Positions 16,870-26,239 are shown, numbered from the stretch's first letter. The stretch is 64,000 bases of DNA from Clostridiales bacterium Firm_14 (GCA_001604135.1 LVAT01000006.1:181379-245378), one strand, 5' to 3'. Translations and numbers: made by a program. The notes: generated by a model not told the origin, from the sequence alone.

Positions 16870-17268
16870 ATGGAAAATCAGGAAATCAACAACACAGCAG
16901 TACAGGAAACTGAAAAGCAGCCTGTCGAGACACTTACGATCCAGTTCTCGCGCAAGCTTGCCAGAGCATTTACTTCATCCGGCGGCAAGGATATGGTTGC
17001 GATCAAGATCCCTAACGCCGATCCCGAGGACAAGCGCGCTTGGGAAGAGTTCGTGCTCCCGGTAAAGATGGTCCATAGCGATCACTACGGCAGCAAGACA
17101 CTCTGGGCAAAGATTCCTGCTGACGGTTCCACCACTCTTTCAAGATCCATCAAGCCTTCAACTGAAGACGGCACATGGGAAAAAGAGGAAAGGACCGTTG
17201 ACAACAAGACCCTGAAATCAATGGTCGAGGCCTACAAGCTTAAACCCAAAACTCAGGGTGCGAGATGA
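16870..17268 (+). CDS. conserved-looking ICE protein, unknown function
   Basis: A 132-residue soluble, charged protein starting MENQEINNTAVQETEK. The core (TIQFSRKLARAFTSSGGKDMVAIKIPNADPED) and the ordered, aromatic-containing C-terminal half (WAKIPADGSTTLSRSIKP) suggest a small folded domain. It follows parB by 4 bases and closes that operon. No family is recognised, although the position after parAB in an ICE suggests a backbone accessory protein, perhaps a single-strand DNA or replication helper. Confidence 0.75.
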   Translation: MENQEINNTAVQETEKQPVETLTIQFSRKLARAFTSSGGKDMVAIKIPNADPEDKRAWEEFVLPVKMVHSDHYGSKTLWAKIPADGSTTLSRSIKPSTEDGTWEKEERTVDNKTLKSMVEAYKLKPKTQGAR

Positions 17269-17580
17269 TCTTATTGCACACGGGAATCTAATTAATAAAA
17301 ACGCTCGGGCGTGTTAATTAGCGTTCCCCTTCCTTCCCCCATACCCCTAACTAACCCTTTCAATTATTAATCTTAAGCTAACTAAAAGAGAAAGATTAAG
17401 TTACCTGAAGACAGCAGTTAACTAAGAATATCAAGTAAAACGATAGCCTGAAGGTAATCGCACATTTTTCTTTTTATGCTTGGTGTTTTAAGATTCAGGC
17501 AAATGGATATGGAATTGACGGACTTGCATTAAAGTTCTTCTTTTCTTTTTAGCCAAGCAATTGAAAAGGGGGTATCCCAA
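17269..17580. other. noncoding region after the parAB operon
   Basis: No gene is supported. It holds a 44-bp C-rich segment (17318-17361) repeated at 61931-61974, a copy of AATCGCACATTT (17456-17467) shared with the left end, and a CTTTTTAGCCAAGCA motif (17545-17559) that recurs just downstream. The mix suggests a replication or copy-control region, or an untranslated RNA. Confidence 0.5.
17318..17361 (+). repeat. 44-bp long-distance repeat, ICE copy
   Basis: The segment from TTAGCG to CTAACCCTTTC matches 61931-61974 in 42 of 44 positions. Both copies are preceded by a CG-rich dyad (CGCTCGGGCGTG here, CGTGCGCGCGTG there) and followed by a CTAAAAGAGAA-like stretch. Confidence 0.85.
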
Positions 17581-17679
17581 ATGAGAGATTTACTTAAGCT
17601 GTTAATCAGTTTGGCCGTTAAAATAGCTTTTATAGCTTTGATCTATGCAATAGTCATGGGATTGACGACGTACTCTTAA
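17581..17679 (+). CDS. single-pass membrane micropeptide
   Basis: A 32-residue reading frame (MRDLLKLLISLAVKIAFIAL...) that is almost entirely one hydrophobic helix, preceded by AAAAGGGGG 9 bases before ATG. Two copies of the TTTTTAGCCAAGCA-like motif bracket it. It may be a real small membrane protein or a leader; no homolog is recognised. Confidence 0.45.
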   Translation: MRDLLKLLISLAVKIAFIALIYAIVMGLTTYS

Positions 17680-17743
17680 CCTCCCGGCAAGAAATTCTTA
17701 TTTTTCTTTTTAGCCAGGCATATAATAAAAAAAGGATGAGCGT

Positions 17744-18520
17744 ATGAAGAATCGTATCAAAGTGACTATCGCAATAGTATCAGGATTAGCTGTTATTGCC
17801 CTGATCATTGGTTTGGCGAGCTGCAATAAGAAAGCTTCGCCAGATATTTCTTCCAGCACAGCAAATGAAGAAACAGAGATTACGAGTGATGCTTCGAGTG
17901 AAGCTGTCACTTCCGGATCAAGTGAAGAGGCAACGCCTACTTCTTCTTTTAGCCAAGCAAATACGAAAACTTCGGAAGAAAGCACGGAAACTACGACAAA
18001 CATTGAGGTTGCAGAATCAACACAACAGACAAGTCAGACAACTCGTAGTTCAGAACCCGTAAGAGTTAATTCGGATCAGACGCCGCCGAAAGCAACAGCA
18101 ACACCAACGCCCAAGCCAACGAAAGCACCAACGTCAGCTCCGACAAATGCGCCGAAGCCGACTTCAACGCCAAAACCTACGGCTACTCCAAAGCCTACAG
18201 CCACTCCGACACCTGAGCCTACGGAAGCACTAGAACCTACCAAGGCTCCGACATCAACACCGAAACCTACCCCTACGCCCAAGCCGGTAAACGATCCCAA
18301 GTACACCAAGTGCATTGCGGATGTTGAATACTGGGCAGGAAACGATAACTGCTATCACGGGATTGTATATGGTGTTCCGTGCAAGAGAAATAAGAGCGGA
18401 AAGTGGGTTATAACCAACGAAGGCGAGCAAATGGTATGGGATGCCATTGAGGCAGAACACCCTGATTACGGCGGCTATACAGACAAAATAGTCTCCGGAT
18501 CACAGAGAAATTTCTCGTAA
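17744..18520 (+). CDS. lipoprotein with Pro/Thr stalk, unknown ectodomain
   Basis: A 258-residue exported protein. The N-terminus is a signal peptide with a lipobox (LIIGLASC), so it should be anchored to the outer face of the membrane by lipid. Residues about 35-105 are Ser/Thr/Glu rich and about 110-185 are a Pro-Thr-Lys repeat stalk (KPTATPKPT) able to span the cell wall. The last 70 residues form a small domain (YTKCIADVEYWAGNDNCYHGIVYGVPC) with three cysteines and aromatics. It is directly upstream of the giant surface protein, suggesting a role in surface contact, perhaps mating-pair formation or entry exclusion. Confidence 0.8.
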   Translation: MKNRIKVTIAIVSGLAVIALIIGLASCNKKASPDISSSTANEETEITSDASSEAVTSGSSEEATPTSSFSQANTKTSEESTETTTNIEVAESTQQTSQTTRSSEPVRVNSDQTPPKATATPTPKPTKAPTSAPTNAPKPTSTPKPTATPKPTATPTPEPTEALEPTKAPTSTPKPTPTPKPVNDPKYTKCIADVEYWAGNDNCYHGIVYGVPCKRNKSGKWVITNEGEQMVWDAIEAEHPDYGGYTDKIVSGSQRNFS

Positions 18521-18545
18521 GAACAACAAAACAACAGAGCATGAG

Positions 18546-18577
18546 AAGAGCTTCAGAAATGAGGCTCTTTTCTTTTG
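18546..18577 (+). terminator. terminator after the lipoprotein gene
   Basis: AAGAGCTTC (18546-18554) pairs with GAGGCTCTT (18561-18569) and is followed by TTCTTTT. It lies between the lipoprotein and the giant surface gene. Confidence 0.75.
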
Positions 18578-18632
18578 CTCATCCAAAAGTCGAAACCACA
18601 AACAAAAATCCAACAAGGAGGAAAAAATCACA

Positions 18633-21600
18633 ATGCAGAAGAAAATTGCAAGCAAGATCTCTGCCGGAGTTCTTTCAGCCGTACTTGTGCTCCAGGGGAT
18701 GTTCCCCACGGTGGCAGTAATGGCAGATGAGATATCCGAAACAGGATCTTCCGAGACAGTGATCGAAGAAACTATTGCTGAAACTTCCGAATCTGAAGAA
18801 GCCAAGGTTTCAGAAACTTCTGAGACTACAGCTGAGACTGAACCTTCAGAAACTGAGGAAACAGTCCCGACCGAACCTTCTGAAACATCTGAGACCACTG
18901 TAGCTGAGACTTCTGCAGAACAGACAGTTCCTTCTGAAACGGCCGAAACGACAGCAACTTCCGAAACAACGGAGGCAAAGTCTTCGGTAAATATCGTTGA
19001 TGCGACTGATTCCAAGGCCTTTAGCGATATTGTTTCAGACCTGTCATCTGCAAATCGTCTCATCGTTCAGACAGAAAAAGATATCAGAAGCAAGATCACC
19101 AACGCAACAGGTGCTTATCTTGACGGCACATATGTTATCGCATTCTCAGACAAGGCGTCATATAACAGTGCTATCTCATATTTCGAAGCAAACAGTATAG
19201 CATATGCCGAAGATGGCGCAGTAAGCCTTTGCTCCAATGACCTGGATCTTATAAATAACTACGAGATCAACCCGGGTGCGAGCACGAAGATCGCTGTAAT
19301 TGATACTGGTTCTAATGTCGCAAACGAGAGATATTCTGTTATCGGCGATGATGTATCAGACAAGCATGGTCATGGTACTAACATCTCAAACTATATCCTG
19401 TCTCAGACAAACGATGCCTATATCATCTCGATCAAGGCAATAGGATCTGACGGCACAGGCAACGTATCTGATATCTGTGCAGCAATCACTATGGCCCAGA
19501 ACCTTAACGTTGAAGTGATACTCATGGCCCTGTCTGTAAAGGACAACGGAGAGTACGACGCGTTTAAGGAAATCGTATGGGATGCAGAAGAAAAGGGCAT
19601 CAAGGTTATCGCTTCAGCCGGTAACAACAATGCTGATGCTGAGGATTATCTTCCTGCAGGCATAAGCGGAGTTATTACCGTAGGTGCAATAACTGAAGAC
19701 GGATACAAGTATTCCTCTTCCAACTACGGTGACATGGTTGATTACTATGTTCCTGCTAAGTCCACTTCTGAGGCAAGCGCACTCTTTGCCGGTATGTTCA
19801 TTGCAAACAAGATCGGCGATGTGGCTACAAGCTGCAAGATAAAGGATGATGAGCCTACAGATCCCGTTGAACCCGATACTGATCTCGCTGAGGTCAACCT
19901 CACCAAGAAGAAGGCCGGTGTCTATGTCTTTGTAACTAAGGCTCAGATGGTAGCAGCAGGCTACACCAGTTCTGATGCTTTCAGGAACGCTGTAGTTAAT
20001 GCTGCAGATGCCATGACAGGCGCTAAATACGCCCAGTCAGGTTCTGGTGGTTCAGGAGAAAAGGTTGACTGTATCACTTATACTCACCTGGCTTATGCTC
20101 AGGCCCTTAAGAAAATCAGCAAGCTTCGTGAATCAGGCGGTTATGTCTACTTCAGCGGAAGTTGTAAGGGTGAAAAGCCTTGGAGACTTTATACCACCAC
20201 AGGTTCAACAGGTTGTACTTCCTGGCTCTCATTGCACGGTATCGGCAGCCCTAGTTCAGCAGGCGTTAAGATGTCTACTCATTCTCTGAGCGATCTCGGC
20301 GTTGAAAAAGGCGATCTTGTCTTCTTTGGCAAGAGCAGTGACGGCTATTGGCATCACGCCGCTATCTATGCAGGCTCAAGCACATATTTCTGGCAGGCCA
20401 GAGGCTCTGATTACACTGCCGGCAAGTCCAAGAGATCAGGTGTATCCGTAAATGAGGACACTTCCGGTAATGACCGTATCCTGGTCCTTCACATTGAAGA
20501 CTTCAAGGAAGAGCCGAAGATAACCTTAACGAAGTCTGTAGAAAGTGGATATTCTGTTCTAACTAATGGTAACGGCTGCTATAGCCTTGCAGGAACAACC
20601 TACACACTCTACAAGTCTTATGAATTTGGTGATGTGCCTACACAGGCATTGGCAACTTTTGCTATGGACGCCAGCGGCAAGACAAGCACGAACTACAAAA
20701 TTGCTGCCAACACAACATACTTTCTCGTAGAAACAGCAAGTGGTTCAGGTTTTGAGATCGATCCGACCATTTATAAGATAGAGACCGGAAGCACGGTAAC
20801 AGCGCCCATTAAGGTAACGAATCTCTTAACAGAAACAACCGAGACAATCAGTGTTAAGAACGATCTGTTTACGATCCCCATGACCGACACACCTGTTGTT
20901 GACCCGTTCTCAATCAATCTGGATAAGATATCCACAGAAGGTCAGCGTACAACCGCAAACTTCAATAATGCCAAGTTCAGACTCGAGTTCTACGGTAAGA
21001 GCATCGCATTTGATACTCCGGTATCAGGTACTCCAACGACAGTCTTCGAGTTCAACCTTAACGGTACAAAGCAGCAGGTATCACTTAAGTTCCTGGCAGG
21101 CCTTACTGCTACAGGCGGCTCAAACAAGACCTACTTCAAAGATCTCTACGATTCTGAGATTCTTGAAAATGATCTTAAGCTTCCTCTCGGAACATATCGC
21201 ATTTATGAGATCGGAGCTCCTGCCGGTTATGAACTGAACACTCAGGTCTTCCGAGTACGCATCTATCAGGGTTCTGATGGTATTGCGACAAGAAAGGTTG
21301 GAGTTGAAGATACTAGCCCCAATGGCTATAACTACTTCTCACACAAGCTGGACAAGAACAATCCTGACTACGATCTCCTGAAGATCACGCTTAACGAGAC
21401 TACGGTCAACGGTCACTATTCACTCACAAAGGAAATGGATGACAACGAGATCGTAAAGGACATCAGCGGTGTTTATACCTTTGAACTCCGCAATACAACT
21501 GATAACACTTTGATTGCTACCGGCGTATCTGAAAAAGACGGCAGAGTCCGCTGGACATATAAGCTTGCGGACCTTCATATGGCAGACAACCCAGATGTCA

Positions 21601-24600
21601 TCCTTACAGGAACATCTACTTATGAGCTCGAGCTTGCTGTTTATAACGCAGGCAAGGCAAAGATCTCTTATGAGGTCAGGGAGCTCATTCCCAAGACAGT
21701 CTTCGGAGATACTTCTATCGAGTATCCCTATACAACTCCTTCCGGATGGACAAGAAGCGCTGACGGCTCTTATTTCTCTAAGAAAGTCACACTTAATGAC
21801 AATGCTACTTTCGTTGATATCATCAAGAACAACGTTGAGTACGGCGATATCTCCATCACCAAGGCGATCCCCGTTGACGATACCTTCGACAGGACTAAGG
21901 TCACTTTCTATCTGTATAACACAGATAAGAATGTCCTTATCGCTTCAGGCAAGGTCGATTCCAACGGTAATATCGAATGGACAAAGGCTGCTTCTAAGGG
22001 ATACGGCGTCGATGACTGCCGTGTCGGTATAAATGAAGTAAAGCACCTTCCTCTCGGCAACTACAGGATTGAGGAAGTCTGGAACAGAGCATATCTTGAT
22101 TCTTTAGATGGCAAAAAGGTCGAGATCATCTCAACCAACAATTCCGGTTGGACTCTCGATCAGAAGGCTGATACCACAAGGTATTACAAGAACTTCGTCC
22201 TCAAAGATGACGGTAAGGTGTTTGCTTTCGGTTCTATCAAGAACGATGAGCATGTTCAGTGGTTCAACATGACCAAGACAGTTACTGTTGCGGGTGATGT
22301 TTCCACGATAAAGGCTGATCTCTTCTATGTTACCGACAACAAGGAACTTATTAAGGTCGCTGAAGGCTCCTGCACTACCAGCAAGGGCAAAGGAACATAT
22401 AACTTCACATGGGAGTATAACGGCGTATCCGAGAATCGTAATGGTCTCCAGACATTGAAGCTCCCTGAAGGCGATTATATCGTCAGAGAATATGTTCCCA
22501 AGACCTTCTACGCTAACGGCAATGACAATGTGCCTTACACTTATATGGTTCCCGAGGGATTTACGGCCGTTAAGGATAAGAGCGGTAAGATCGTTTCTTT
22601 CGAAAAGAGCTTCCACGCATCCAATAACGAAACAGCAGTTATCTCTCAGAGCATAACCAACACAAGGATTGAGGCATCTCTTGAGATCCGTAAGGTCGAA
22701 CAGGCTGCTACGATCGACAGAGACTTCAGATTTGCCATCTACTACAGAGGCAATGAGGAAAAAGCTCAGAACATCGGTGTGTTCACTGACAAGTATCTGC
22801 TTGATACCGTAACGGTCCGCACATCCAAGGGTTCCGGTATGACAAAGCTCAACAAGATCCCTGAAGGCTGGTATGAGATCGTAGAGATCTATTCCGCCGG
22901 TTGGGCAGCATCCTGGGTCAACAGCGATTCCAATACAGCTGACGGTAAGCTCGTACACGCATCTTCAGAAGGCGGCACTAATGCAACACCTGTCATCCGT
23001 GACAATGTTGCGCTCTTTGGTGTCGATGTTCCCGGCGTCCTCGTTTACAACAAGATATCCATTGATGTCTTCGTTAAGAAGTACGATGCCTGGACAAAAC
23101 AGGTCATCACAACAGCCGGAGATCATCCCGAGAATATCCACCTGACTTTCTATCTTTATAAGGATACAAACGGCAACGGCGTTCTCGATAAGGATGAGAT
23201 GGGATCTTACCAGGTAATGGTCGATACTGATGACGATGGCAATGTAGTCTTCAAGGACATCCCTGCAGGAAAGTATATCCTCAGAGAAGTTGCTACCGTC
23301 AACGGCTACTACTTAACAGCTCCCGATATTGCCTTTGAGGTAAACGATGCGATCAACTTCGAGGCACATCCTGCCAACACCCCTTATGCTGAGCCCGTAA
23401 AAGTCACAAAGTTCGACAATGAAACAAACGAGCCTCTTTCCGGCGCTGAGTTTGCAGTATTTGTTGATTCTAACGACAACGGTGTTTGGGATAAGGCAGA
23501 CAAGAAGGCTCAGGTCTGGATCGATGCCAATAAGAACAAGCTCATTGACGACGGTGAACTTAAGGAATGCGTCATGGTTGAAACATCCAAAGGTGTTTAC
23601 GAGTCAAACGGCGTGCTCCACTTCAACGATGGCAGCAAGGAATTCGGCAACAGGTACTTTATCGTTGAGGTAAATGCCCCTTCCGGATACTTCTTTGTTA
23701 AGCCTGACGGCACTTTCACGACTGAAAACACTTTCGAGGCTTTCACTATCAGAGGCAAGGACACGACAGCTGCTGATTTTAAGGTCGGCTTAAAGGAATT
23801 CAAGTTCCGCAACCAGACCGGCTCTGTATATGTCCACAAGGTCAACGACAAGAATGAGTTTCTCTCAGGTGCTGAGTTCACTATCTATAAGGATGAGGAT
23901 TGCACGGTAATCGTCGGTAAGCTCGTTGAGAATACCGAGAAACAGAGATATGAGTACAGAGGACTTGGTATCGGAAAGTACTATATCAAGGAAACAGTAG
24001 CTCCCGAGTACTATATCGAAGATCCTAACACGTATGACTTCGAGATCACTACCACCGCAACTTATGCAACAGTTGATAACATCGACTGGAGGCCTGAGGA
24101 TGGTATCCGTGGTGAGTTCCTGAACTTCAATCCTATCGTTAAAACAACTCTTACTGATACGGAGACAAAGGGACACATCGTTGCTCTCAGAAAGACGATT
24201 ACCCTGGTCGATACCGTTAAGTTTGAGGGTCTTACAGTTGGAAAGACTTATATCATGGAAGGCACCCTGTACGATAAGGCAACCGGAAAGGCCATCCTTG
24301 GTCCTGACGGAAACCCGATCACAAACTCTGTACCTTTTAAGCCTGAGACAACAGACGGAACAGTCGATGTGCCTTTCACTGTGGAGATCGAACTTGTAAC
24401 GGGTAAGACACTCGTTGCAGGTGAAAAGGTTAAGCCTGAAGGCAGCGACAGATATTGTGGTATCCACTACGATCTGAATGATGCCCCCCAGACTGTTTAT
24501 GTACCAAAGATTGGCACCACAGCTACTATCAACGGCAATAAGGCTATCTACCTTGGCTCTAAGGAAGTAAGGAACATCACTATCACCGACAAGATCGCCT

Positions 24601-25001
24601 ACAAGGGACTTGAACCCGGAAGGACATATCGCGCTGAAGCAACTCTTTACAAGAAGGACGGCACTCAGCTTATGAGTAATGGCAACCCCGTTATCTCTAT
24701 GCTTGAATTTACGCCTAAGACTTCTGAAGGATCTGTGGAAGTTAAGATAACATTCTCCTCTGAGGGCTTGTCCGAAGGTGACAAGATCGTTGTTTTCGAA
24801 AAGGTTTACGACGTAGAGACCGGTATCCTTATCGGCTCGCACGAGGATCTGAACGATGACGATCAGACAGTAACTATCCACTTCAGACCTTCTACAGGCG
24901 AAGTAATGCCGACTTATATGAAGTTCGGCGCAGCACTCCTTTCATTATCAACTCTTACTGCTTCGATTTTTATCAGACGCAAAAAGAAGTTCGCTTGCTG
25001 A
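18633..25001 (+). CDS. giant sortase-anchored surface protein: subtilase, NlpC/P60-like, CnaB and VaFE repeats
   Basis: A 2122-residue exported protein. Order: signal peptide (1-30); Glu/Thr/Ser-rich linker (to about 110); subtilisin-like domain with D224 (VIDTG), H247 (GHGT), oxyanion N331 (SAGNN) and S379 (TSEASALFAG), so the triad looks intact; NlpC/P60-like domain with C480 (VDCITYTHLAY) and H574/H575 (YWHHAAIYAG); then many SpaA/CnaB beta-sandwich repeats (LPLGTYRIYEIGAPAGYE and similar). Two VaFE-type repeats start near residues 1837 and 1960. It ends with a sorting signal, RPSTGE (2085-2090), a hydrophobic helix and RRKKKFAC. The sortase gene follows directly. It probably works at the cell surface in attachment or wall remodelling; the protease could process the protein itself or a partner. 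Confidence 0.88.
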   Translation: MQKKIASKISAGVLSAVLVLQGMFPTVAVMADEISETGSSETVIEETIAETSESEEAKVSETSETTAETEPSETEETVPTEPSETSETTVAETSAEQTVPSETAETTATSETTEAKSSVNIVDATDSKAFSDIVSDLSSANRLIVQTEKDIRSKITNATGAYLDGTYVIAFSDKASYNSAISYFEANSIAYAEDGAVSLCSNDLDLINNYEINPGASTKIAVIDTGSNVANERYSVIGDDVSDKHGHGTNISNYILSQTNDAYIISIKAIGSDGTGNVSDICAAITMAQNLNVEVILMALSVKDNGEYDAFKEIVWDAEEKGIKVIASAGNNNADAEDYLPAGISGVITVGAITEDGYKYSSSNYGDMVDYYVPAKSTSEASALFAGMFIANKIGDVATSCKIKDDEPTDPVEPDTDLAEVNLTKKKAGVYVFVTKAQMVAAGYTSSDAFRNAVVNAADAMTGAKYAQSGSGGSGEKVDCITYTHLAYAQALKKISKLRESGGYVYFSGSCKGEKPWRLYTTTGSTGCTSWLSLHGIGSPSSAGVKMSTHSLSDLGVEKGDLVFFGKSSDGYWHHAAIYAGSSTYFWQARGSDYTAGKSKRSGVSVNEDTSGNDRILVLHIEDFKEEPKITLTKSVESGYSVLTNGNGCYSLAGTTYTLYKSYEFGDVPTQALATFAMDASGKTSTNYKIAANTTYFLVETASGSGFEIDPTIYKIETGSTVTAPIKVTNLLTETTETISVKNDLFTIPMTDTPVVDPFSINLDKISTEGQRTTANFNNAKFRLEFYGKSIAFDTPVSGTPTTVFEFNLNGTKQQVSLKFLAGLTATGGSNKTYFKDLYDSEILENDLKLPLGTYRIYEIGAPAGYELNTQVFRVRIYQGSDGIATRKVGVEDTSPNGYNYFSHKLDKNNPDYDLLKITLNETTVNGHYSLTKEMDDNEIVKDISGVYTFELRNTTDNTLIATGVSEKDGRVRWTYKLADLHMADNPDVILTGTSTYELELAVYNAGKAKISYEVRELIPKTVFGDTSIEYPYTTPSGWTRSADGSYFSKKVTLNDNATFVDIIKNNVEYGDISITKAIPVDDTFDRTKVTFYLYNTDKNVLIASGKVDSNGNIEWTKAASKGYGVDDCRVGINEVKHLPLGNYRIEEVWNRAYLDSLDGKKVEIISTNNSGWTLDQKADTTRYYKNFVLKDDGKVFAFGSIKNDEHVQWFNMTKTVTVAGDVSTIKADLFYVTDNKELIKVAEGSCTTSKGKGTYNFTWEYNGVSENRNGLQTLKLPEGDYIVREYVPKTFYANGNDNVPYTYMVPEGFTAVKDKSGKIVSFEKSFHASNNETAVISQSITNTRIEASLEIRKVEQAATIDRDFRFAIYYRGNEEKAQNIGVFTDKYLLDTVTVRTSKGSGMTKLNKIPEGWYEIVEIYSAGWAASWVNSDSNTADGKLVHASSEGGTNATPVIRDNVALFGVDVPGVLVYNKISIDVFVKKYDAWTKQVITTAGDHPENIHLTFYLYKDTNGNGVLDKDEMGSYQVMVDTDDDGNVVFKDIPAGKYILREVATVNGYYLTAPDIAFEVNDAINFEAHPANTPYAEPVKVTKFDNETNEPLSGAEFAVFVDSNDNGVWDKADKKAQVWIDANKNKLIDDGELKECVMVETSKGVYESNGVLHFNDGSKEFGNRYFIVEVNAPSGYFFVKPDGTFTTENTFEAFTIRGKDTTAADFKVGLKEFKFRNQTGSVYVHKVNDKNEFLSGAEFTIYKDEDCTVIVGKLVENTEKQRYEYRGLGIGKYYIKETVAPEYYIEDPNTYDFEITTTATYATVDNIDWRPEDGIRGEFLNFNPIVKTTLTDTETKGHIVALRKTITLVDTVKFEGLTVGKTYIMEGTLYDKATGKAILGPDGNPITNSVPFKPETTDGTVDVPFTVEIELVTGKTLVAGEKVKPEGSDRYCGIHYDLNDAPQTVYVPKIGTTATINGNKAIYLGSKEVRNITITDKIAYKGLEPGRTYRAEATLYKKDGTQLMSNGNPVISMLEFTPKTSEGSVEVKITFSSEGLSEGDKIVVFEKVYDVETGILIGSHEDLNDDDQTVTIHFRPSTGEVMPTYMKFGAALLSLSTLTASIFIRRKKKFAC

Positions 25002-25015
25002 AGGTAATGGCATAC

Positions 25016-25045
25016 AGCCCCGTGGGTCTTAAAACTCGCGGGGCT
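25016..25045 (+). promoter_or_regulatory. hairpin between surface protein and sortase genes
   Basis: AGCCCCG (25016-25022) pairs with CGGGGCT (25039-25045). There is no T run after it, so it is more likely an mRNA-stabilising or partial-readthrough element setting the surface protein to sortase ratio than a full terminator. Confidence 0.5.
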
Positions 25046-25065
25046 TGTCCATGAAAGGAGGAAAA

Positions 25066-25797
25066 ATGCACAACAGTAAAACATTAAGGATTATCGGCAA
25101 AACGGTGCTAGTCATGCTGTTCCTATTTGGCCTGGCCTTTATGTGTATCGGCTGGATCAAGAATCACGCAAGACAGTCCGTTTCAAAGGAAGCGGTCAAA
25201 ACTGTAGAAAGCGTGATTGAGGACGGCGGAGAAGATAAGGTAACTTTTGAGGTCCCGATATCTGACTTCCTGGCAGTTGATGGTGAGTTGGGAGAAGACG
25301 ACACCACTCTGGATGAACTAATGCGTGAGATGAGCGAACTTTCTTCCAACCACGAGACATTAACGCTGATCGGGATACTTGAGATCCCTTGTTTAGAGGT
25401 TAAGGAACCCATATGGGATTCTTGTTCCTCTACTGCCCTGAGGTTTGGCGTCGGGAGATTTCCTCAGACAGCCAATATCGGAGATGAAGCAAACTGCACA
25501 ATCTTCGGTCACAGAATGAGACAGAGCAAGACGATATTCTGGCAGCTCCAAACTCTTGAAAAACATATCGGTGAAGAAGTCATAGTCACCACCACAGACG
25601 GTATAAGACACACATACAAGATCTATGACACCGTTTATGTAAAAGATGCTGCTATCGATCCGTATTTAACAGCAGAACTGTTCGATACAGAGCATTTATG
25701 TCTCGCGACATGCGGCTACGGCCAAGACCCTTACAACAAAAAGATCTACAGGGCAAAGAATACGGAATTCATCGTGATCTGCGTCCCTACTAACTAA
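25066..25797 (+). CDS. sortase (class B-like)
   Basis: A 243-residue membrane-anchored transpeptidase that would cut the RPSTG-type signal of the preceding protein and attach it to the wall or to a pilus-like polymer. An N-terminal membrane helix (VLVMLFLFGLAFMCIGW) is followed by the sortase barrel with the catalytic histidine in TIFGHRM (about residue 148), cysteine in LATCGY (about residue 215) and arginine in NKKIYRAKN. ATG 25066 is chosen because AAAGGAGG lies 6 bases upstream; earlier in-frame starts would precede that site. Sortase next to a CnaB protein is usual in Clostridial ICEs. Confidence 0.88.
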   Translation: MHNSKTLRIIGKTVLVMLFLFGLAFMCIGWIKNHARQSVSKEAVKTVESVIEDGGEDKVTFEVPISDFLAVDGELGEDDTTLDELMREMSELSSNHETLTLIGILEIPCLEVKEPIWDSCSSTALRFGVGRFPQTANIGDEANCTIFGHRMRQSKTIFWQLQTLEKHIGEEVIVTTTDGIRHTYKIYDTVYVKDAAIDPYLTAELFDTEHLCLATCGYGQDPYNKKIYRAKNTEFIVICVPTN

Positions 25798-25813
25798 CAA
25801 AGGAGAAAGCAAA

Positions 25814-26158
25814 ATGACTAAAGAACAGAAACTCTACGATTACCTTATGGCTAAGCACGTCGGTCAGGATAATGCGGTCCACAGCAAGAAGCTGGAGAAG
25901 CGCTTCAATATCTGTCCCAGGACGGTGCGCACATACGTCAACAACCTGCGCAAGTCCGGATATCCGATCTGCAGCGACGATACAGGTTACTGGATCGCCA
26001 AGGATCCAAAAGAAGCAACTCGCACGGCTAAGCGATTAGGCAATTTTGCGGGCGAGATAAACAACGTCAAGACAGGTCTTACTGTTGCTGCAATCCAGAT
26101 GAGATCTGTTACAAAGATCACAGAAGAGAACGTACTTATTACCGTTAAGGTAGGCTGA
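25814..26158 (+). CDS. small winged-helix DNA-binding protein
   Basis: A 114-residue protein. Residues about 5-65 (LYDYLMAKHVGQDNAVHSKKLEKRFNICPRTVRTYVNNLR) match an HTH_11-type winged helix in which KRFNICPRTVRTYVNNLR would be the recognition unit. The C-terminus is helical and may mediate dimerisation. It starts at ATG 25814 after AAAGGAG, 16 bases after the sortase gene, and is closed by a strong terminator. It is probably a local transcriptional regulator of the ICE; its target is unknown. Confidence 0.7.
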   Translation: MTKEQKLYDYLMAKHVGQDNAVHSKKLEKRFNICPRTVRTYVNNLRKSGYPICSDDTGYWIAKDPKEATRTAKRLGNFAGEINNVKTGLTVAAIQMRSVTKITEENVLITVKVG

Positions 26159-26181
26159 TACGTTCACCAACACAGTTAAAG

Positions 26182-26221
26182 AGACCTGCTTTCCAGTGAT
26201 GCGGTAAGGCAGGTCTTTTTA
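26182..26221 (+). terminator. terminator after the winged-helix gene
   Basis: AGACCTGC (26182-26189) and GCAGGTCT (26209-26216) form a perfect 8-bp stem followed by TTTTT. Confidence 0.85.
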
Positions 26222-26225
26222 TATA

Positions 26226-26239
26226 CCCTCACGGGCAAA
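26226..26239 (+). promoter_or_regulatory. leader motif CCCTCACRGGCAAA, copy 1
   Basis: The 14-base motif follows a terminator T run and precedes an AAGGAGG site. An almost identical copy at 31663-31676 has the same arrangement ahead of the DUF3801 gene. Confidence 0.45.

Noticed and set aside
17698..17726. Promoter with TATAAT at 17721 for the lipoprotein gene
   Set aside because: The transcript would start at the ribosome-binding site itself and there is no good -35 box.
18100..18290. Short repeated units that could suggest a CRISPR array
   Set aside because: They are codons of a Pro-Thr-Lys stalk with 6-12 base periodicity and no constant spacers.
18076..18315. Minus-strand Gly/Val-rich reading frame opposite the lipoprotein stalk
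   Set aside because: It is the mirror of the Pro-Thr repeat codons, has no ribosome site and shows no family character.
23865..24881. 338-residue minus-strand frame inside the giant surface gene
   Set aside because: Shadow of the CnaB/VaFE repeats; the plus-strand protein is continuous through it.
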